Shown here: positions 16,586-25,485 of the stretch, in pieces
How the letters are laid out: each line of letters begins with the position of its first letter
Position numbering within the stretch: position 1 is the stretch's first letter
Source of the DNA: Oscillospiraceae bacterium
GTDB lineage: Bacteria > Bacillota > Clostridia > Oscillospirales > Acutalibacteraceae
Assembly (NCBI GenBank): GCA_015065615.1
Contig: SVPY01000017.1
Location: 1-55,290, forward strand
Reading direction: 5' to 3'
Length of the DNA stretch: 55,290 nucleotides
Made by a program: the position numbers and the translations under genes
The notes under the pieces: generated by a model
The model's database searches: none
Seen by the model: only the letters and a program-made list of their open reading frames with translations
What the model was told of the DNA's origin: nothing

Positions 16586-17110
16586 TTACTTCCTGCTTTT
16601 AAGTATATCTATCCCAATAAAAATAAAGCATATAATATAGATTACAAGTACAACTCCGAAAAACGTTGCTACCGTGTAATTTGCAAGGCTTAGCTGAATT
16701 ATAAACTGAGGAATTAATACGGCTAAAAACAGCACCAGCAAGGGAGTAAACCTTGCTTTATATACCTTTTCCTTCATAGCGTTTTTGGATTCGTCATCGC
16801 TGAATATTTCCTCTTCACCGTTCATTTCGCTTACAGGCTTTTTAAAATAGCTGTAGCCTGCGTAGTCCTGAATATACTGCCAGCCTAAATCCTCATACAT
16901 TTTAATATATTCCTCACGGCCGTCATTTTCCGTATTGTAGTCCAGCTGATAGATTATATCCTCAGGCTCACACCTTTCAAAGTGATACATACCAAAGCCG
17001 CTGACTTTAATAAACCTCCAGCCCTTTTTATGCATCTCCCTTAAATACTCTTCCTCTTTTTTATGGTTGAATATCGTAAAATATTTAAATTCCTTCTTAG
17101 TTCCCATCAT
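16586..17110 (-). CDS. DUF2812 domain membrane protein
   Basis: 174 residues. The N-terminal ~110 residues match DUF2812 (KEFKYFTIFNHKKEEEYL, then HKKGWRFIKVSGFGMYHFE). Two hydrophobic segments follow at the C-terminus (FTPLLVLFLAVLIPQFIIQ and TVATFFGVVLVIYIICFIF). The start overlaps the PadR stop by 4 nt, so the two are translationally coupled. PadR-DUF2812 pairs are common in Clostridia; the DUF2812 protein is a membrane protein of unknown role. Confidence 0.88.
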   Translation of the reverse strand: MMGTKKEFKYFTIFNHKKEEEYLREMHKKGWRFIKVSGFGMYHFERCEPEDIIYQLDYNTENDGREEYIKMYEDLGWQYIQDYAGYSYFKKPVSEMNGEEEIFSDDESKNAMKEKVYKARFTPLLVLFLAVLIPQFIIQLSLANYTVATFFGVVLVIYIICFIFIGIDILKSRK

Positions 17111-17421
17111 TCTGCCTCCATTATTGTGTTATAAAGCCTTTTAATTCTCTTAAGCTCCAGGTCGAGGACTTCACTGCCAAGCTCGGTAATTACGTATATC
17201 TTCCTCTTATCCTCTTCCCTTACAAATTTTATAAGCTTATCGTTTTCCATTTTAGAAAGGCTACCATACATAGTGCCAGGCGCAAGCCTTATCTCGCCGT
17301 TTGTAAGCCTTTCAACCTCCTGCACTACACCGTAGCCGTGGTTTTCTTTCCTTAAAGAGAACAGTATGTAAAAACCCGTTTCCGTCATAGGTACGTATAC
17401 TTTTCTTATATGCGCGTCCAT
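17107..17421 (-). CDS. PadR-family transcriptional regulator
   Basis: 104 residues of winged helix: MTETGFYILFSLRKENHGYG and the wing GEIRLAPGTMYGSLSKMEND are typical PadR landmarks. It starts next to two palindromic sites that overlap its own promoter, so it most likely represses itself and the DUF2812 gene. Confidence 0.93.
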   Translation of the reverse strand: MDAHIRKVYVPMTETGFYILFSLRKENHGYGVVQEVERLTNGEIRLAPGTMYGSLSKMENDKLIKFVREEDKRKIYVITELGSEVLDLELKRIKRLYNTIMEAE

Positions 17422-17431
17422 TTCTACCTCC

Positions 17432-17489
17432 TATATCGCAGCTCGATACATCGTAGCATTAGTATATCGCACTTCGATATAAATGTCAA
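17432..17489 (-). promoter_or_regulatory. PadR promoter with two operator-like palindromes
   Basis: Minus strand TTGACA (17484-17489), 17 bp, TATACT (17461-17466). The palindrome TATATCGCACTTCGATATA (17463-17481) lies between the boxes and a second, TATATCGCAGCTCGATA (17432-17448), lies just downstream. Both share TATCG and CGATA arms. Binding here would block the polymerase. Confidence 0.8.
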
Positions 17490-17546
17490 TAGCTTTCTGT
17501 TAAAAGCAAAGAGAATTTTAGGTATATTTAAATCTTAGAAAGGTGT

Positions 17547-17683
17547 AGCGACAGTATTTGCCGTTACCTTCGTCTGTTCTCTACACGTTCTATTTAAACG
17601 TCCGCTAATCTTTCCGGAGAACACAGTTGCCACTACTTTCCTTTATCCAATATAAAAGGAAGGCCGTAAAAGCCTCCCCTACT
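17547..17683. repeat. Possible degenerate REPIN-like element
   Basis: A GTAGCG start near 17547 and a CCCCTAC end near 17683, with the inward hairpin-like GGAAGGCCGTAAAAGCCTCC beside the right head. Matches to the other REPIN families are weak. Confidence 0.3.
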
Positions 17684-17702
17684 GTTTAACCTTATTTAAA
17701 TT

Positions 17703-18794
17703 TCAAGTATTTAAAAATTCCGCCAGGGCTTTTACGTTTTCTACGGTTTCCTTGCAGTTTACGGCAGGGCGGGTATCGGTAAAAGTATCTATAATGGGAG
17801 TGAAAATATCATCCGCATTTACTTTCATACATTTTAAAAGCATTTTAGCGGTGCTTAAAGCCTTATCGGGCGCGCCCTCACCGCCGCCAACCAATATAAC
17901 CCCGCCTTTTTTGGGCTTGATATATATGGGGTCTTTTAAAAATCTGCTAGCTGTAAAATAGCACTGCAAACGGCTCATTGCATCCAGAAGTTTACCAGTA
18001 ACCTCGCCAAAATACACAGGAGAAGCGATAACTACACTGTCGCATTCTTCAATAAATTTATAAATTTCCTGCATTTCATCTTTTATGCAGCAGCCTTTAT
18101 TTTTGTGGCAATAGCGGCAGTCAATGCAAGGTGAGATATTTTCAAAATAGCAGTCAACTACCTTTACTTCGCCCTGCAAATTATCAATAAGAATATTTAA
18201 AAGGCTTTTGGTATCGCCGTTTTTCCTCGGGGAGCCGTTAAAAATAAGAGTCTTCTTTTCCATTTCCTTCACCATTATAAGGCTTTTTTCTTCAGGGTTA
18301 TCGTAAGCTTCTACTTTAAACTTCGGCTTAAATCCTGCCTTCTGCCAGAAAATAAGGCCATTTTTATTGCTTATCTCAGGGTCGGAAGCAAACTTTTTTA
18401 CACCCTTTTCTTTATATAGATATTCCTCTAAAAGTAAAAGAGCGTTTTTAGCTATTCCCTTGCCCCAAAGCTCTGGGATACCTATAAACATATCAAAGCC
18501 GTAAGCGCCTTTTAAAAGCTCAAAATCTTTTTCACTTTCAAATTTATAGCTATCTTTTTCTATAGGATAATACTGAATATAGCCCACTTCCTCACCTTTA
18601 TAAAGGATAAGGCATTTGTTAGTTTCGCCGTCTATACTGAATTCTTTCTTTATCTTCTCAATATTCCAGGGAAGATTTTCATTCCACGAGTGTTCCGTTA
18701 CCTTTTCGTTTGACAGCCATTTAAGAAGAAGATCAAAGTCCTTTTCAGTATTTTCTAAATCTCTTATTGTAATATCATTTTTACTTATTATCAT
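17703..18794 (-). CDS. GNAT acetyltransferase fused to an Fe-S/FMN flavodoxin-like domain
   Basis: 363 residues, two domains. Residues ~1-180 are a GNAT acetyltransferase of the AAC(6')-like type (YIQYYPI, GYGFDMFIG-like strand, GIPELWGKGIAKNALLLL acetyl-CoA loop, NKNGLIFWQKAGF). Residues ~181-363 are a NADPH-dependent FMN reductase/iron-sulfur flavoprotein-like domain with FNGSPRKNGDTKSLL (phosphate loop) and the Cys cluster CIDCRYCHKNKGCCIKDEM. Both halves look complete and no stop lies between them. Each domain is common alone; I do not recall this fusion as common. Possible roles are detoxification or linked redox chemistry and acetylation, which is inference. Confidence 0.85.
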   Translation of the reverse strand: MIISKNDITIRDLENTEKDFDLLLKWLSNEKVTEHSWNENLPWNIEKIKKEFSIDGETNKCLILYKGEEVGYIQYYPIEKDSYKFESEKDFELLKGAYGFDMFIGIPELWGKGIAKNALLLLEEYLYKEKGVKKFASDPEISNKNGLIFWQKAGFKPKFKVEAYDNPEEKSLIMVKEMEKKTLIFNGSPRKNGDTKSLLNILIDNLQGEVKVVDCYFENISPCIDCRYCHKNKGCCIKDEMQEIYKFIEECDSVVIASPVYFGEVTGKLLDAMSRLQCYFTASRFLKDPIYIKPKKGGVILVGGGEGAPDKALSTAKMLLKCMKVNADDIFTPIIDTFTDTRPAVNCKETVENVKALAEFLNT

Positions 18795-18805
18795 ATATAA
18801 CCTTT

Positions 18806-18838
18806 ATACAAAAAGGGAAGGGACAAGCCCCTCCCCCT
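18806..18838 (-). terminator. Terminator between the fusion gene and uxuA
   Basis: Minus-strand GC-rich stem AGGGG(G)AGGGGC / GTCCCTTCCCT followed by TTTTT, just past the uxuA stop. Confidence 0.7.
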
Positions 18839-18852
18839 ATAAGACAAATAAA

Positions 18853-19902
18853 TTATTTATCCATTTTTTCAACTGCTTCGAAAAGGCCGTTGATGTAAGC
18901 GGCGCCTAAAGCGCGGTCGAAAAGGCCGTAGCCTGCTCTGCCTGTTTCGCCCCAGATCATTCTGCCGTGGTCGGGTCTTACATAGCCTGTGAAGCCGCCC
19001 TTATGAAGAGCTCTTACGATTTCGAACATATCGAGGCTGCCGCAGGGTGAGTAGTGAGCTCTCTCCTCGAAGCCGCCGTCAAGAAGCTGGATATTTCTTA
19101 AGTGAGCAAAGTGGATTCTGCCCATCTTAGCGTACTTATAAGCCATCTTTACAACGTCGTTCTTGCCTGAGCAACCCAGAGAACCGATGCAGAAAGTAAG
19201 ACCGTTGTGAGGATCGTCAACTAATGAGAGGAATCTGTCAAGATTCTTTTCGTCTGTAATGATTCTGGGAATACCGAAAATGCTCCAGCATGGGTCATCC
19301 TCGTGGATAGCCATATTAACGTCACACTCAGCTGCTACGGGAATAACTCTTTCAAGGAAGTACTTAAGGTTGTCCCAAAGCTGCTCCTCTGTCATCTTGT
19401 TATACTCAGCTACAACGTTGCTGAGTTCTTCTCTTGTGTAGCTTGCGTCCCAACCGGGAAGAGTAAGGTCGCTGTCGCTGTTCATGGGGTTAACAGCGTC
19501 TACCTGCTCCTTGTAGTAAACAAGGCTTGTAGAACCGTCGGGTAATACGTGGTCAAGCTGTGTTCTTGTCCAGTCAAATACGGGCATAAAGTTGTAGCAG
19601 ATGCACTTGATGCCTGCTTCAGAAAGTCTTCTGATATTTTCGCAGTAATTTTCAATATAGCGGTCGCGTGTTTCTTTACCCAGCTTAATATCCTCGTGAA
19701 CGGGAACACTCTCGATAACTTCAAAAGCTAAGCCTGCATCCTCAGTAAGCTTCTTTAAGCGTGCAATACTCTCGCGGCTCCAAACCTCGCCAACAGGTGT
19801 GTCGTAAACAGCTGTAACAACGCTGTACATATTGGGGATCTGACGGATATACTCAAGGGAAATTTTGTCGTTTTCGCCGTACCAACGGAATGAAAGCTTC
19901 AT
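18853..19902 (-). CDS. uxuA: Mannonate dehydratase
   Basis: 349 residues, the normal length for UxuA, which converts D-mannonate to 2-keto-3-deoxy-D-gluconate in hexuronate breakdown. Visible family motifs are KLSFRWYG at the start, CYNFMPVFDWTRT, MAIHEDDPCW (metal-binding His), HLRN and RPDHGRMIWGE near the C-terminus. Ribosome binding site AAAGGAG. It stands alone between terminator and a 124-bp gap; no uxuB or uxaC is in the window. It supports the idea that uronates, for example from pectin, are a carbon source. Confidence 0.95.
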   Translation of the reverse strand: MKLSFRWYGENDKISLEYIRQIPNMYSVVTAVYDTPVGEVWSRESIARLKKLTEDAGLAFEVIESVPVHEDIKLGKETRDRYIENYCENIRRLSEAGIKCICYNFMPVFDWTRTQLDHVLPDGSTSLVYYKEQVDAVNPMNSDSDLTLPGWDASYTREELSNVVAEYNKMTEEQLWDNLKYFLERVIPVAAECDVNMAIHEDDPCWSIFGIPRIITDEKNLDRFLSLVDDPHNGLTFCIGSLGCSGKNDVVKMAYKYAKMGRIHFAHLRNIQLLDGGFEERAHYSPCGSLDMFEIVRALHKGGFTGYVRPDHGRMIWGETGRAGYGLFDRALGAAYINGLFEAVEKMDK

Positions 19903-20026
19903 AATAAAAACTCCTTTAAATAAATTACGAAAATTCTTAATTAAATGTTACCATAATAAGCGTATTTCTGCAATATCTATTGAAAGAAAAAGCTGAATTG
20001 CCATATTTTTGCATCTTTTCGCAAAG

Positions 20027-20590
20027 TTAATTTTCACTTGCAGCTTTTCTGATTGCCTGTGCTACCTTCTCTGCGGCAAAGTCAATACCGTCTTTGCTTA
20101 AATGAAGCATATCATTTTGGTCAATGTATTTTCTTACGTCTGTTTTAACTGCTGAATAAAGATCGTTAATGATAATTCCCATCTCACGAAGTTTAGGAAC
20201 CAACGCTTCGTTATACTCTGCTATAACCTCGTCCCTTGCAGCTGTGTTTTCAGCAGGCGTAGGAGTTGTGGTGGCAAATATTACCTTTTTGCCTAAAGTT
20301 TTAAGAAGCCTTGCAATTCTGAGCATTACTCTTACGTATTCTTCTTTAGGTGTAAACGAGCCATCTTCATCCACAATACAGGCATCCCAAATGCCGTTAT
20401 TCCAATGAATTACCTCTGCGCCTTCAATATTTTCGCGCCAATCCACCATAACCCACCTGAAAGTAAAATAAGCAAAGCGGCAGTTATCATTGGGCTGCCA
20501 AACTTCGAATTCATCCTTTAAAAGCTCAGGCACTTTTGTGCCGTAGCCTAATTCTCTTATAGAATCACCAAGTAAAACAACTTTTTTCAT
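20027..20590 (-). CDS. SGNH/GDSL hydrolase (tandem copy 2)
   Basis: 187 residues with block I VVLLGDSIRE (nucleophile Ser near residue 10), block III-like HWNNGIWD, and block V NDMLHLSKDGID (catalytic Asp/His). No signal peptide, so probably cytoplasmic, perhaps an esterase that removes acetyl groups from imported oligosaccharides (inference). It is a close paralog of the gene immediately upstream (20600-21160), sharing GTKVPELLKDEF, IIINDLYS and VRKYIDQNDMLHLSKDGID-like segments; the two are separated by only 9 bp and are probably co-transcribed. Confidence 0.9.
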   Translation of the reverse strand: MKKVVLLGDSIRELGYGTKVPELLKDEFEVWQPNDNCRFAYFTFRWVMVDWRENIEGAEVIHWNNGIWDACIVDEDGSFTPKEEYVRVMLRIARLLKTLGKKVIFATTTPTPAENTAARDEVIAEYNEALVPKLREMGIIINDLYSAVKTDVRKYIDQNDMLHLSKDGIDFAAEKVAQAIRKAASEN

Positions 20591-20599
20591 ACAAACCTC

Positions 20600-21160
20600 T
20601 TATATATCCTTAGCTACTTCTCTTATTAAATCAGCAACCTGATTTGCAGCTGCATCAATGCCATCCTTACTTAAATGGAGCATATCGTTCTGATCGATAT
20701 ATTTTCTCATATCGGAATTTACAAGGGAATAGAGATCATTAATAATAATTCCCATCTCTTTAAGTTTTGGCACCAAAGCGTTATTAAATTCCACTATAAC
20801 CTTATCGTCGTTATACTTATTTTCAGGAGGACAAGGAGTTGTAGTAGCGAAAATTACCTTCTTGCCGTAAGTTTTTAATATTCCTGCTATTCTTACCATT
20901 ACGTTTACGTATTCATTAAGAGGCATAAAGGGACCGTCACCAAAAAGATTGCAGATATCCCATAAACCGTTATTGAAGTGAATAACGTCCGCGCCTTCTA
21001 TTTCACTTCTTTTATCAAAAAGCATACGAAGGGTGTAGTAAGCAAAGCGGCAGTTTTCTTCGGGCTGCCAGACTGTGAATTCATCCTTTAAAAGCTCAGG
21101 CACCTTTGTACCGTAGCCAATTTCTCTTATAGAGTCGCCAAGTAATACTACTTTTTTCAT
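20600..21160 (-). CDS. SGNH/GDSL hydrolase (tandem copy 1)
   Basis: 186 residues. Same layout as its neighbour: VVLLGDSIREIGYG, HFNNGLWDIC, MRKYIDQNDMLHLSKDGID. The divergence of the two copies is spread along the genes, so this is an older duplication. First gene of a probable two-gene operon. Confidence 0.9.
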   Translation of the reverse strand: MKKVVLLGDSIREIGYGTKVPELLKDEFTVWQPEENCRFAYYTLRMLFDKRSEIEGADVIHFNNGLWDICNLFGDGPFMPLNEYVNVMVRIAGILKTYGKKVIFATTTPCPPENKYNDDKVIVEFNNALVPKLKEMGIIINDLYSLVNSDMRKYIDQNDMLHLSKDGIDAAANQVADLIREVAKDI

Positions 21161-21232
21161 AATTTCAAAACCTTTCCGTATAAGATTTATTTAAGTTTAG
21201 CACAAGATAATGCATTTTACAAGGAGTTTTGC

Positions 21233-21261
21233 TTGACAGTTTTTAAACTCTGATATATATT
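21233..21261 (+). promoter_or_regulatory. Sigma-A promoter of the GtrA gene
   Basis: TTGACA (21233-21238), 17 bp, TATATT (21256-21261); about 30 bp before the start codon. Confidence 0.75.
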
Positions 21262-21291
21262 TAATTTATCCTTCTGAAAGGGCAATATATA

Positions 21292-21723
21292 ATGAAAAGC
21301 TTTTTAAAAAAATTCTTCGATAAAACGATGCTTAAATTCATACTCGTAGGTGTAGCCAACACCTTGGTGGGCACTGCTGTTATGTTCATTTTTTATAACC
21401 TGCTTCACTTTGATTACTGGGTTTCAAGCGCCTCAAACTACGTGGTGGGCAGTATATTAAGCTACTTTTTAAATAAATATTTTACCTTTAAGCAGCAAAG
21501 CAAATCCGTAAAAGAGATAGTTCTCTTTATAGTTAATATAACTTTATGCTATTTAATAGCTTACTCCGCCGCACAGCCTTTAGTTCGCCTAATTTTCAGC
21601 GGAATTGACAACACTTTAGCGGATAACCTAAGCATGCTTGCAGGTATGGGCTTCTTTATTATTTTAAATTATATCGGCCAGAGATTTATAGTGTTTACGG
21701 ATAAAAAAGATAAAACCGAATAA
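21292..21723 (+). CDS. GtrA family membrane protein
   Basis: 143 residues with four hydrophobic segments and the family landmarks LKFILVGVANTLVGT, SYFLNKYFTFK and NYIGQRFIVF. GtrA-like proteins are thought to act with bactoprenol-linked sugars in cell-surface polysaccharide modification. No glycosyltransferase partner is adjacent. Monocistronic, with its own promoter and a shared terminator. Confidence 0.9.
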   Translation: MKSFLKKFFDKTMLKFILVGVANTLVGTAVMFIFYNLLHFDYWVSSASNYVVGSILSYFLNKYFTFKQQSKSVKEIVLFIVNITLCYLIAYSAAQPLVRLIFSGIDNTLADNLSMLAGMGFFIILNYIGQRFIVFTDKKDKTE

Positions 21724-21726
21724 AAC

Positions 21727-21767
21727 TAAAAGAGAACCCTTTTCTTTAGTAAAAGAGTTCTCTTTTT
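21727..21767. terminator. Bidirectional terminator (GtrA / SGNH hydrolase)
   Basis: AAAGAGAAC and GTTCTCTTT arms with a ~19-nt loop and T-runs on both strands, between convergent genes. Confidence 0.75.
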
Positions 21768-21768
21768 A

Positions 21769-22551
21769 TTATTTAAGTTCTGTTCCGATAAAAGGCACGA
21801 GCCTGAAATCATCGGGATTATGCCTTATTATATAGTCGATATAGCTATCTACCATATTGGCAGTTAAAATATATCCCTCGGCATTCATATGGCCGTAGAG
21901 GAAAAATTTCTCTTTAAATCTATCATCATATTTAGGGCCGTATTTATAAAGGTCTAAAACGTAACAGTTTTCGTAAAATTCAGAGAGCTTATATAAAGCT
22001 TCGCAGTGCTTTATTCTCAGTTCATCCTTATTGCCGGGGTCATCCGGGAAAGTAACTAAAAAGAACTTAGCGCGAGGCTGAATAGCTTTATATCTTGCTA
22101 TTATAGAAGCGTAAAAACCAACGAAGGTAGGCTTATTATTTCTATAGTCTTCGGGGTCAATATCCTCAATAGAACCAACTTCCTGACCTTGGTTTAATAC
22201 GTCGTTTACACCTAAAGCTATTACGTAAGCCTGAGCAGCCTTTGAAGGATCGAACATCCTGTTTTTCTCGGCAAAGCTTTCCATATACACTTTAGCAGTC
22301 ATACCGCCGCAGGAGAAATTATAGGCAGTTAAGCCGTTTTTTCTTGCTATGTACTGACCCCAGGAATACTCAAACATATCGTGGTAGCCGTTATTCCCGT
22401 TTTTATCCCTTGACTCAAACTCACCGGAAGATAAGCTATCGCCAATAAATGCCATTGTTCTGAAAATAGCTGTGTTGCTTATTCCCTGAGGGAAGGAATC
22501 AAGGGGCTTTTCATTTTCATTTTCTCTGTAAAGATAATTTTCCCAATCCAT
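21769..22551 (-). CDS. SGNH/GDSL hydrolase, 260 aa
   Basis: Start chosen at 22551: the ATG two codons earlier lies 1 nt after GGAG, while this one has a 7-nt spacing. Blocks: AFIGDSLSSGEF (nucleophile Ser), FSCGG, IALGVNDVLN (oxyanion Asn) and the His region YGHMNAEGY. No signal peptide. It starts 12 bp after the metallo-beta-lactamase gene stop, so it is the last gene of a three-gene operon whose other members are not carbohydrate enzymes. Confidence 0.88.
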   Translation of the reverse strand: MDWENYLYRENENEKPLDSFPQGISNTAIFRTMAFIGDSLSSGEFESRDKNGNNGYHDMFEYSWGQYIARKNGLTAYNFSCGGMTAKVYMESFAEKNRMFDPSKAAQAYVIALGVNDVLNQGQEVGSIEDIDPEDYRNNKPTFVGFYASIIARYKAIQPRAKFFLVTFPDDPGNKDELRIKHCEALYKLSEFYENCYVLDLYKYGPKYDDRFKEKFFLYGHMNAEGYILTANMVDSYIDYIIRHNPDDFRLVPFIGTELK

Positions 22552-22563
22552 AATCATGCTCCT

Positions 22564-23520
22564 TTATTCTGTAATTATTTTTGTTCCGTCGGTTTTAATT
22601 ACTATTGTACCCTTCAAATCGGTTCTGAAAATTTCGGTGCCGATTTTTTTAAAGGTATTAAGTACTGAATTATGAGGATGACCGTAATCGTTATTTTTGC
22701 CGCAGGAAATTACGGTGTATTCAGGCCTTAGTTCATAAAGCAGCTCCTTACCGTTTGCGTTGCTTGCGCCGTGGTGACCTGCTTTCAGAACGTCTACTCT
22801 GCCGATTTTTCCTTTTATACTTTCATATTCTTCCATTTCAGCATCTCCTGTAAAAAGAAAGCTGACTTCCCCAAACTGCAGTTTCATTATAAGAGAAACG
22901 TTATTTAAATCCGAAACCTTAGCATCCTTTTCAGGTGCAAGTACCGAAAGACGCGCACAGGCTATGCCCTCAGTAAGGGATTTAAGCACATCCCCTTCTT
23001 TCAATTCTCTTATTTTTATACCTTTTAAATTTAATTCATCCAGCATATCTTCATAAGAACTTGTTATGGGGGTTAAACTTTCGGGAAATGGCGGCATATA
23101 GAAGCTTTTAATATTAAAACGCCTTATTATTTCGTCCATTGAGCCAATGTGATCAGAGTGTGGGTGTGAAGCTATCAGGGCATCCAGCGTAGATATCCCT
23201 AAATTTTCAAGATAATTAATTATCTTTTTTCCGTTGCCGCTTTCGCCTGAATCTATAAGTATATTTTTATATTTTTCCTCATTATCCAAAGGCAATCTTA
23301 TAAGTATTGAATCCCCCTGCCCTACGTCAATAAAATGCACAGACATCTCACCTTTTGTAAAGGTGGCTTCAGGCAAATTATACTCAGGCATTTTTATATC
23401 TTCTAAAAGGCTTGGGTCAATTTTTAATATAAAAAATAATACAATAGCGATAAGAAACATCACTATTGTATATACACCTTCGGATTTTCGCTTTTTCTTA
23501 TATTTTCTCTTTTTAGCCAT
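22564..23520 (-). CDS. ComEC-like metallo-beta-lactamase fold hydrolase
   Basis: 318 residues. One N-terminal membrane segment (about 15-32) is followed by an MBL domain: VHFIDVGQGDSILI, the metal motif SHPHSDHIGS, LFTGDAEMEE and GHHGASNANG. This is the arrangement of the C-terminal nuclease-like domain of ComEC but without the competence channel. Stand-alone forms are secreted or membrane-anchored nucleases or phosphodiesterases (family knowledge; activity here unknown). It overlaps the small upstream gene by 1 nt. Confidence 0.9.
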   Translation of the reverse strand: MAKKRKYKKKRKSEGVYTIVMFLIAIVLFFILKIDPSLLEDIKMPEYNLPEATFTKGEMSVHFIDVGQGDSILIRLPLDNEEKYKNILIDSGESGNGKKIINYLENLGISTLDALIASHPHSDHIGSMDEIIRRFNIKSFYMPPFPESLTPITSSYEDMLDELNLKGIKIRELKEGDVLKSLTEGIACARLSVLAPEKDAKVSDLNNVSLIMKLQFGEVSFLFTGDAEMEEYESIKGKIGRVDVLKAGHHGASNANGKELLYELRPEYTVISCGKNNDYGHPHNSVLNTFKKIGTEIFRTDLKGTIVIKTDGTKIITE

Positions 23521-23768
23521 TATTTATCGTTATAAAGATTAAATCTGAAAAGCTTTCTTTCGTCCTCTTCAGTTTCACACATAATGAATGCTTCGGCAAT
23601 TTTGCCGCCTTCTATAAGTCTTGTAAGACCAACAAGCTGGCAAAGCTTACTCTTTAAATTAAGCTTATCGCCGTCTCTTGTCATAAGATACACTTCACCT
23701 GTGCAGCTGTCAAGAACCTTTAAAAACTCCGGTACGTTGATATCGTGGAGTTCAACTATTTTTTTCAT
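23520..23768 (-). CDS. Small conserved clostridial protein of unknown function
   Basis: 82 residues from ATG 23768, which has GGAG at 6-nt spacing; an upstream ATG at 23783 lacks one. Contains SCTGEVYLMTRDGDKLNLKS and ends in an acidic then aromatic tail. Similar short proteins occur in Clostridia, sometimes mislabelled polyA polymerase; I know no function. It overlaps the MBL gene by 1 nt and is therefore translationally coupled to it. Confidence 0.75.
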   Translation of the reverse strand: MKKIVELHDINVPEFLKVLDSCTGEVYLMTRDGDKLNLKSKLCQLVGLTRLIEGGKIAEAFIMCETEEDERKLFRFNLYNDK

Positions 23769-23952
23769 AAAAATCTCCTGCACTTTCTGTTTTGTAATAC
23801 ATATATTTTACCACAAAATAAAGTAAAAATAAAGCAGAATTATGATATTTTACAATTTCTTCATCTATTACAAAAAATTATTTATTTTCTCAAAAAAATA
23901 GTGTATAATTTAATTAAGCATAAGCTTTTTGTATCGGACTGAGAGGTGCTTT

Positions 23953-25473
23953 ATGAATTACAGGAAATTAAAAAGCGGAACGGATATACGCGGTGTTGCC
24001 TGCGACGGTGTTAAAAACCAGCGAGTTGAGCTTACCGACGAAGTTATAAAAGAACTTACTTACGGCTTTATACTGTGGTGTAAAGAGCACCTTGGTAAAA
24101 ATCCCGAAAATTTAAAAGTTGCAATAGGCAGAGATTCCAGAATTTCGGGCGAAAGAATAGCAAGAGCCATTATAGAAAAGCTTTTGGAATACGGAGTGGA
24201 TGTATATTACACAAATCTTTCCAGTACCCCCTCCATGTTTTACGCCTGCCTTGATATTCCTGCCGATGCGGCAATTGAGGTTACTGCAAGCCACCACCCC
24301 TTTAACAGAAACGGCCTGAAGTTTTTTACCAAAGCGGGAGGCTTTGAAAGCAGCGATATCGATGCACTTATAGCCTTTGCTGAGGAGAATGAAAACCTCT
24401 CCCTTAGAAAAGAGGGCAAACTTACAGAGCTTGATTATATGAGCGCCTATTCCAAAAGGCTTCGCGATATGATAAAAGAGGGCGTTAACGCCGAAAATTA
24501 CGAAAAACCTTTGGAAGGCTTTAAGATTACCGTGGACGCAGGCAACGGTGCGGGCGGTTTTTATGCTTATAACGTGCTTGAAAAATTGGGAGCGGACGTC
24601 TCCTCAAGCCAGTTTTTAGAGCCCGACGGAATGTTCCCCAACCATATACCTAACCCCGAAAACGAGGAGGCTATGGAAAGCATTCAGAAAGCCGTAATAA
24701 AAAACAAAAGCGACTTGGGAATTATATTTGATACCGACGTGGACAGATGCGGTGCCGTTGACGAAAACGGTGCCGAAATAAATAAGAACTCCCTTATCGC
24801 TCTTGCCTCCTACATAGCCCTGCAGGGAAACGGCGGCGGTACCGTAGTGACCGACTCAATAACCAGCGACGGTTTAAGCGACTTTATAAATAACCGCCTG
24901 AAGGGTGTGCACCACAGGTTTAAGCGCGGCTATAAAAACGTTATAAATGAAGCAAAAAGGCTCAACACAAGCGGAATAAACGCACCCTTAGCCATTGAAA
25001 CCAGCGGTCACGCCGCAATGAGAGAGAATTATTTTCTTGATGACGGCGCCTACCTCGTAACGAAAATTATCATTTTAATGGCAAAATTAAGAAAAGAAAA
25101 CAAAAAACTCGGTGATATTCTTAAAGATTTAAAGTCGCCTGCGGAATCCTATGAACTGCGCTTTGATATTTTAAGCGAAAACTTCAAAGAGCCCGGCGAA
25201 AACGTAATAAATAAGCTTAAAGCCTACGCCGAAAAGAACAATATAAACATCGTGCCCAATAATTACGAGGGCATAAGGCTGAGCTTCGATAAAGAAAACG
25301 GTGACGGCTGGCTTCTTTTAAGGCTCAGTGTCCACGACCCCGTAATGCCCTTGAATATCGAAAGCAATATAACAGGCGGAAGCAGAATAATTGCGGGTAA
25401 GCTTTATAAATTCTTTGAAAAAGAGGCATTTTTCTCCATCGATATCTCACCCTTAAAAGAATTTTTAAAATAA
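23953..25473 (+). CDS. Phosphoglucomutase/phosphomannomutase family (alpha-D-phosphohexomutase)
   Basis: 506 residues from ATG 23953, preceded by GAGGTG; the in-frame ATG at 23929 has no ribosome binding site. All four family signatures are present: SGTDIRG-like KSGTDIRGVA, the phosphoserine loop VTASHHPFNRNGLKF, the metal loop FDTDVDRCG, and the sugar loop ETSGHAAMRENYFLDDG. Interconverts hexose 1- and 6-phosphates in the cytoplasm, feeding glycolysis or sugar-nucleotide synthesis; the exact substrate cannot be told. Monocistronic. Confidence 0.92.
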   Translation: MNYRKLKSGTDIRGVACDGVKNQRVELTDEVIKELTYGFILWCKEHLGKNPENLKVAIGRDSRISGERIARAIIEKLLEYGVDVYYTNLSSTPSMFYACLDIPADAAIEVTASHHPFNRNGLKFFTKAGGFESSDIDALIAFAEENENLSLRKEGKLTELDYMSAYSKRLRDMIKEGVNAENYEKPLEGFKITVDAGNGAGGFYAYNVLEKLGADVSSSQFLEPDGMFPNHIPNPENEEAMESIQKAVIKNKSDLGIIFDTDVDRCGAVDENGAEINKNSLIALASYIALQGNGGGTVVTDSITSDGLSDFINNRLKGVHHRFKRGYKNVINEAKRLNTSGINAPLAIETSGHAAMRENYFLDDGAYLVTKIIILMAKLRKENKKLGDILKDLKSPAESYELRFDILSENFKEPGENVINKLKAYAEKNNINIVPNNYEGIRLSFDKENGDGWLLLRLSVHDPVMPLNIESNITGGSRIIAGKLYKFFEKEAFFSIDISPLKEFLK

Positions 25474-25485
25474 GAACAGTAAATA

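Noticed and set aside
23894-23909. Promoter of the phosphohexomutase gene at TATAAT 23904-23909
   Set aside because: No convincing -35 at 17 bp and no proper extended -10, so not listed as a feature.
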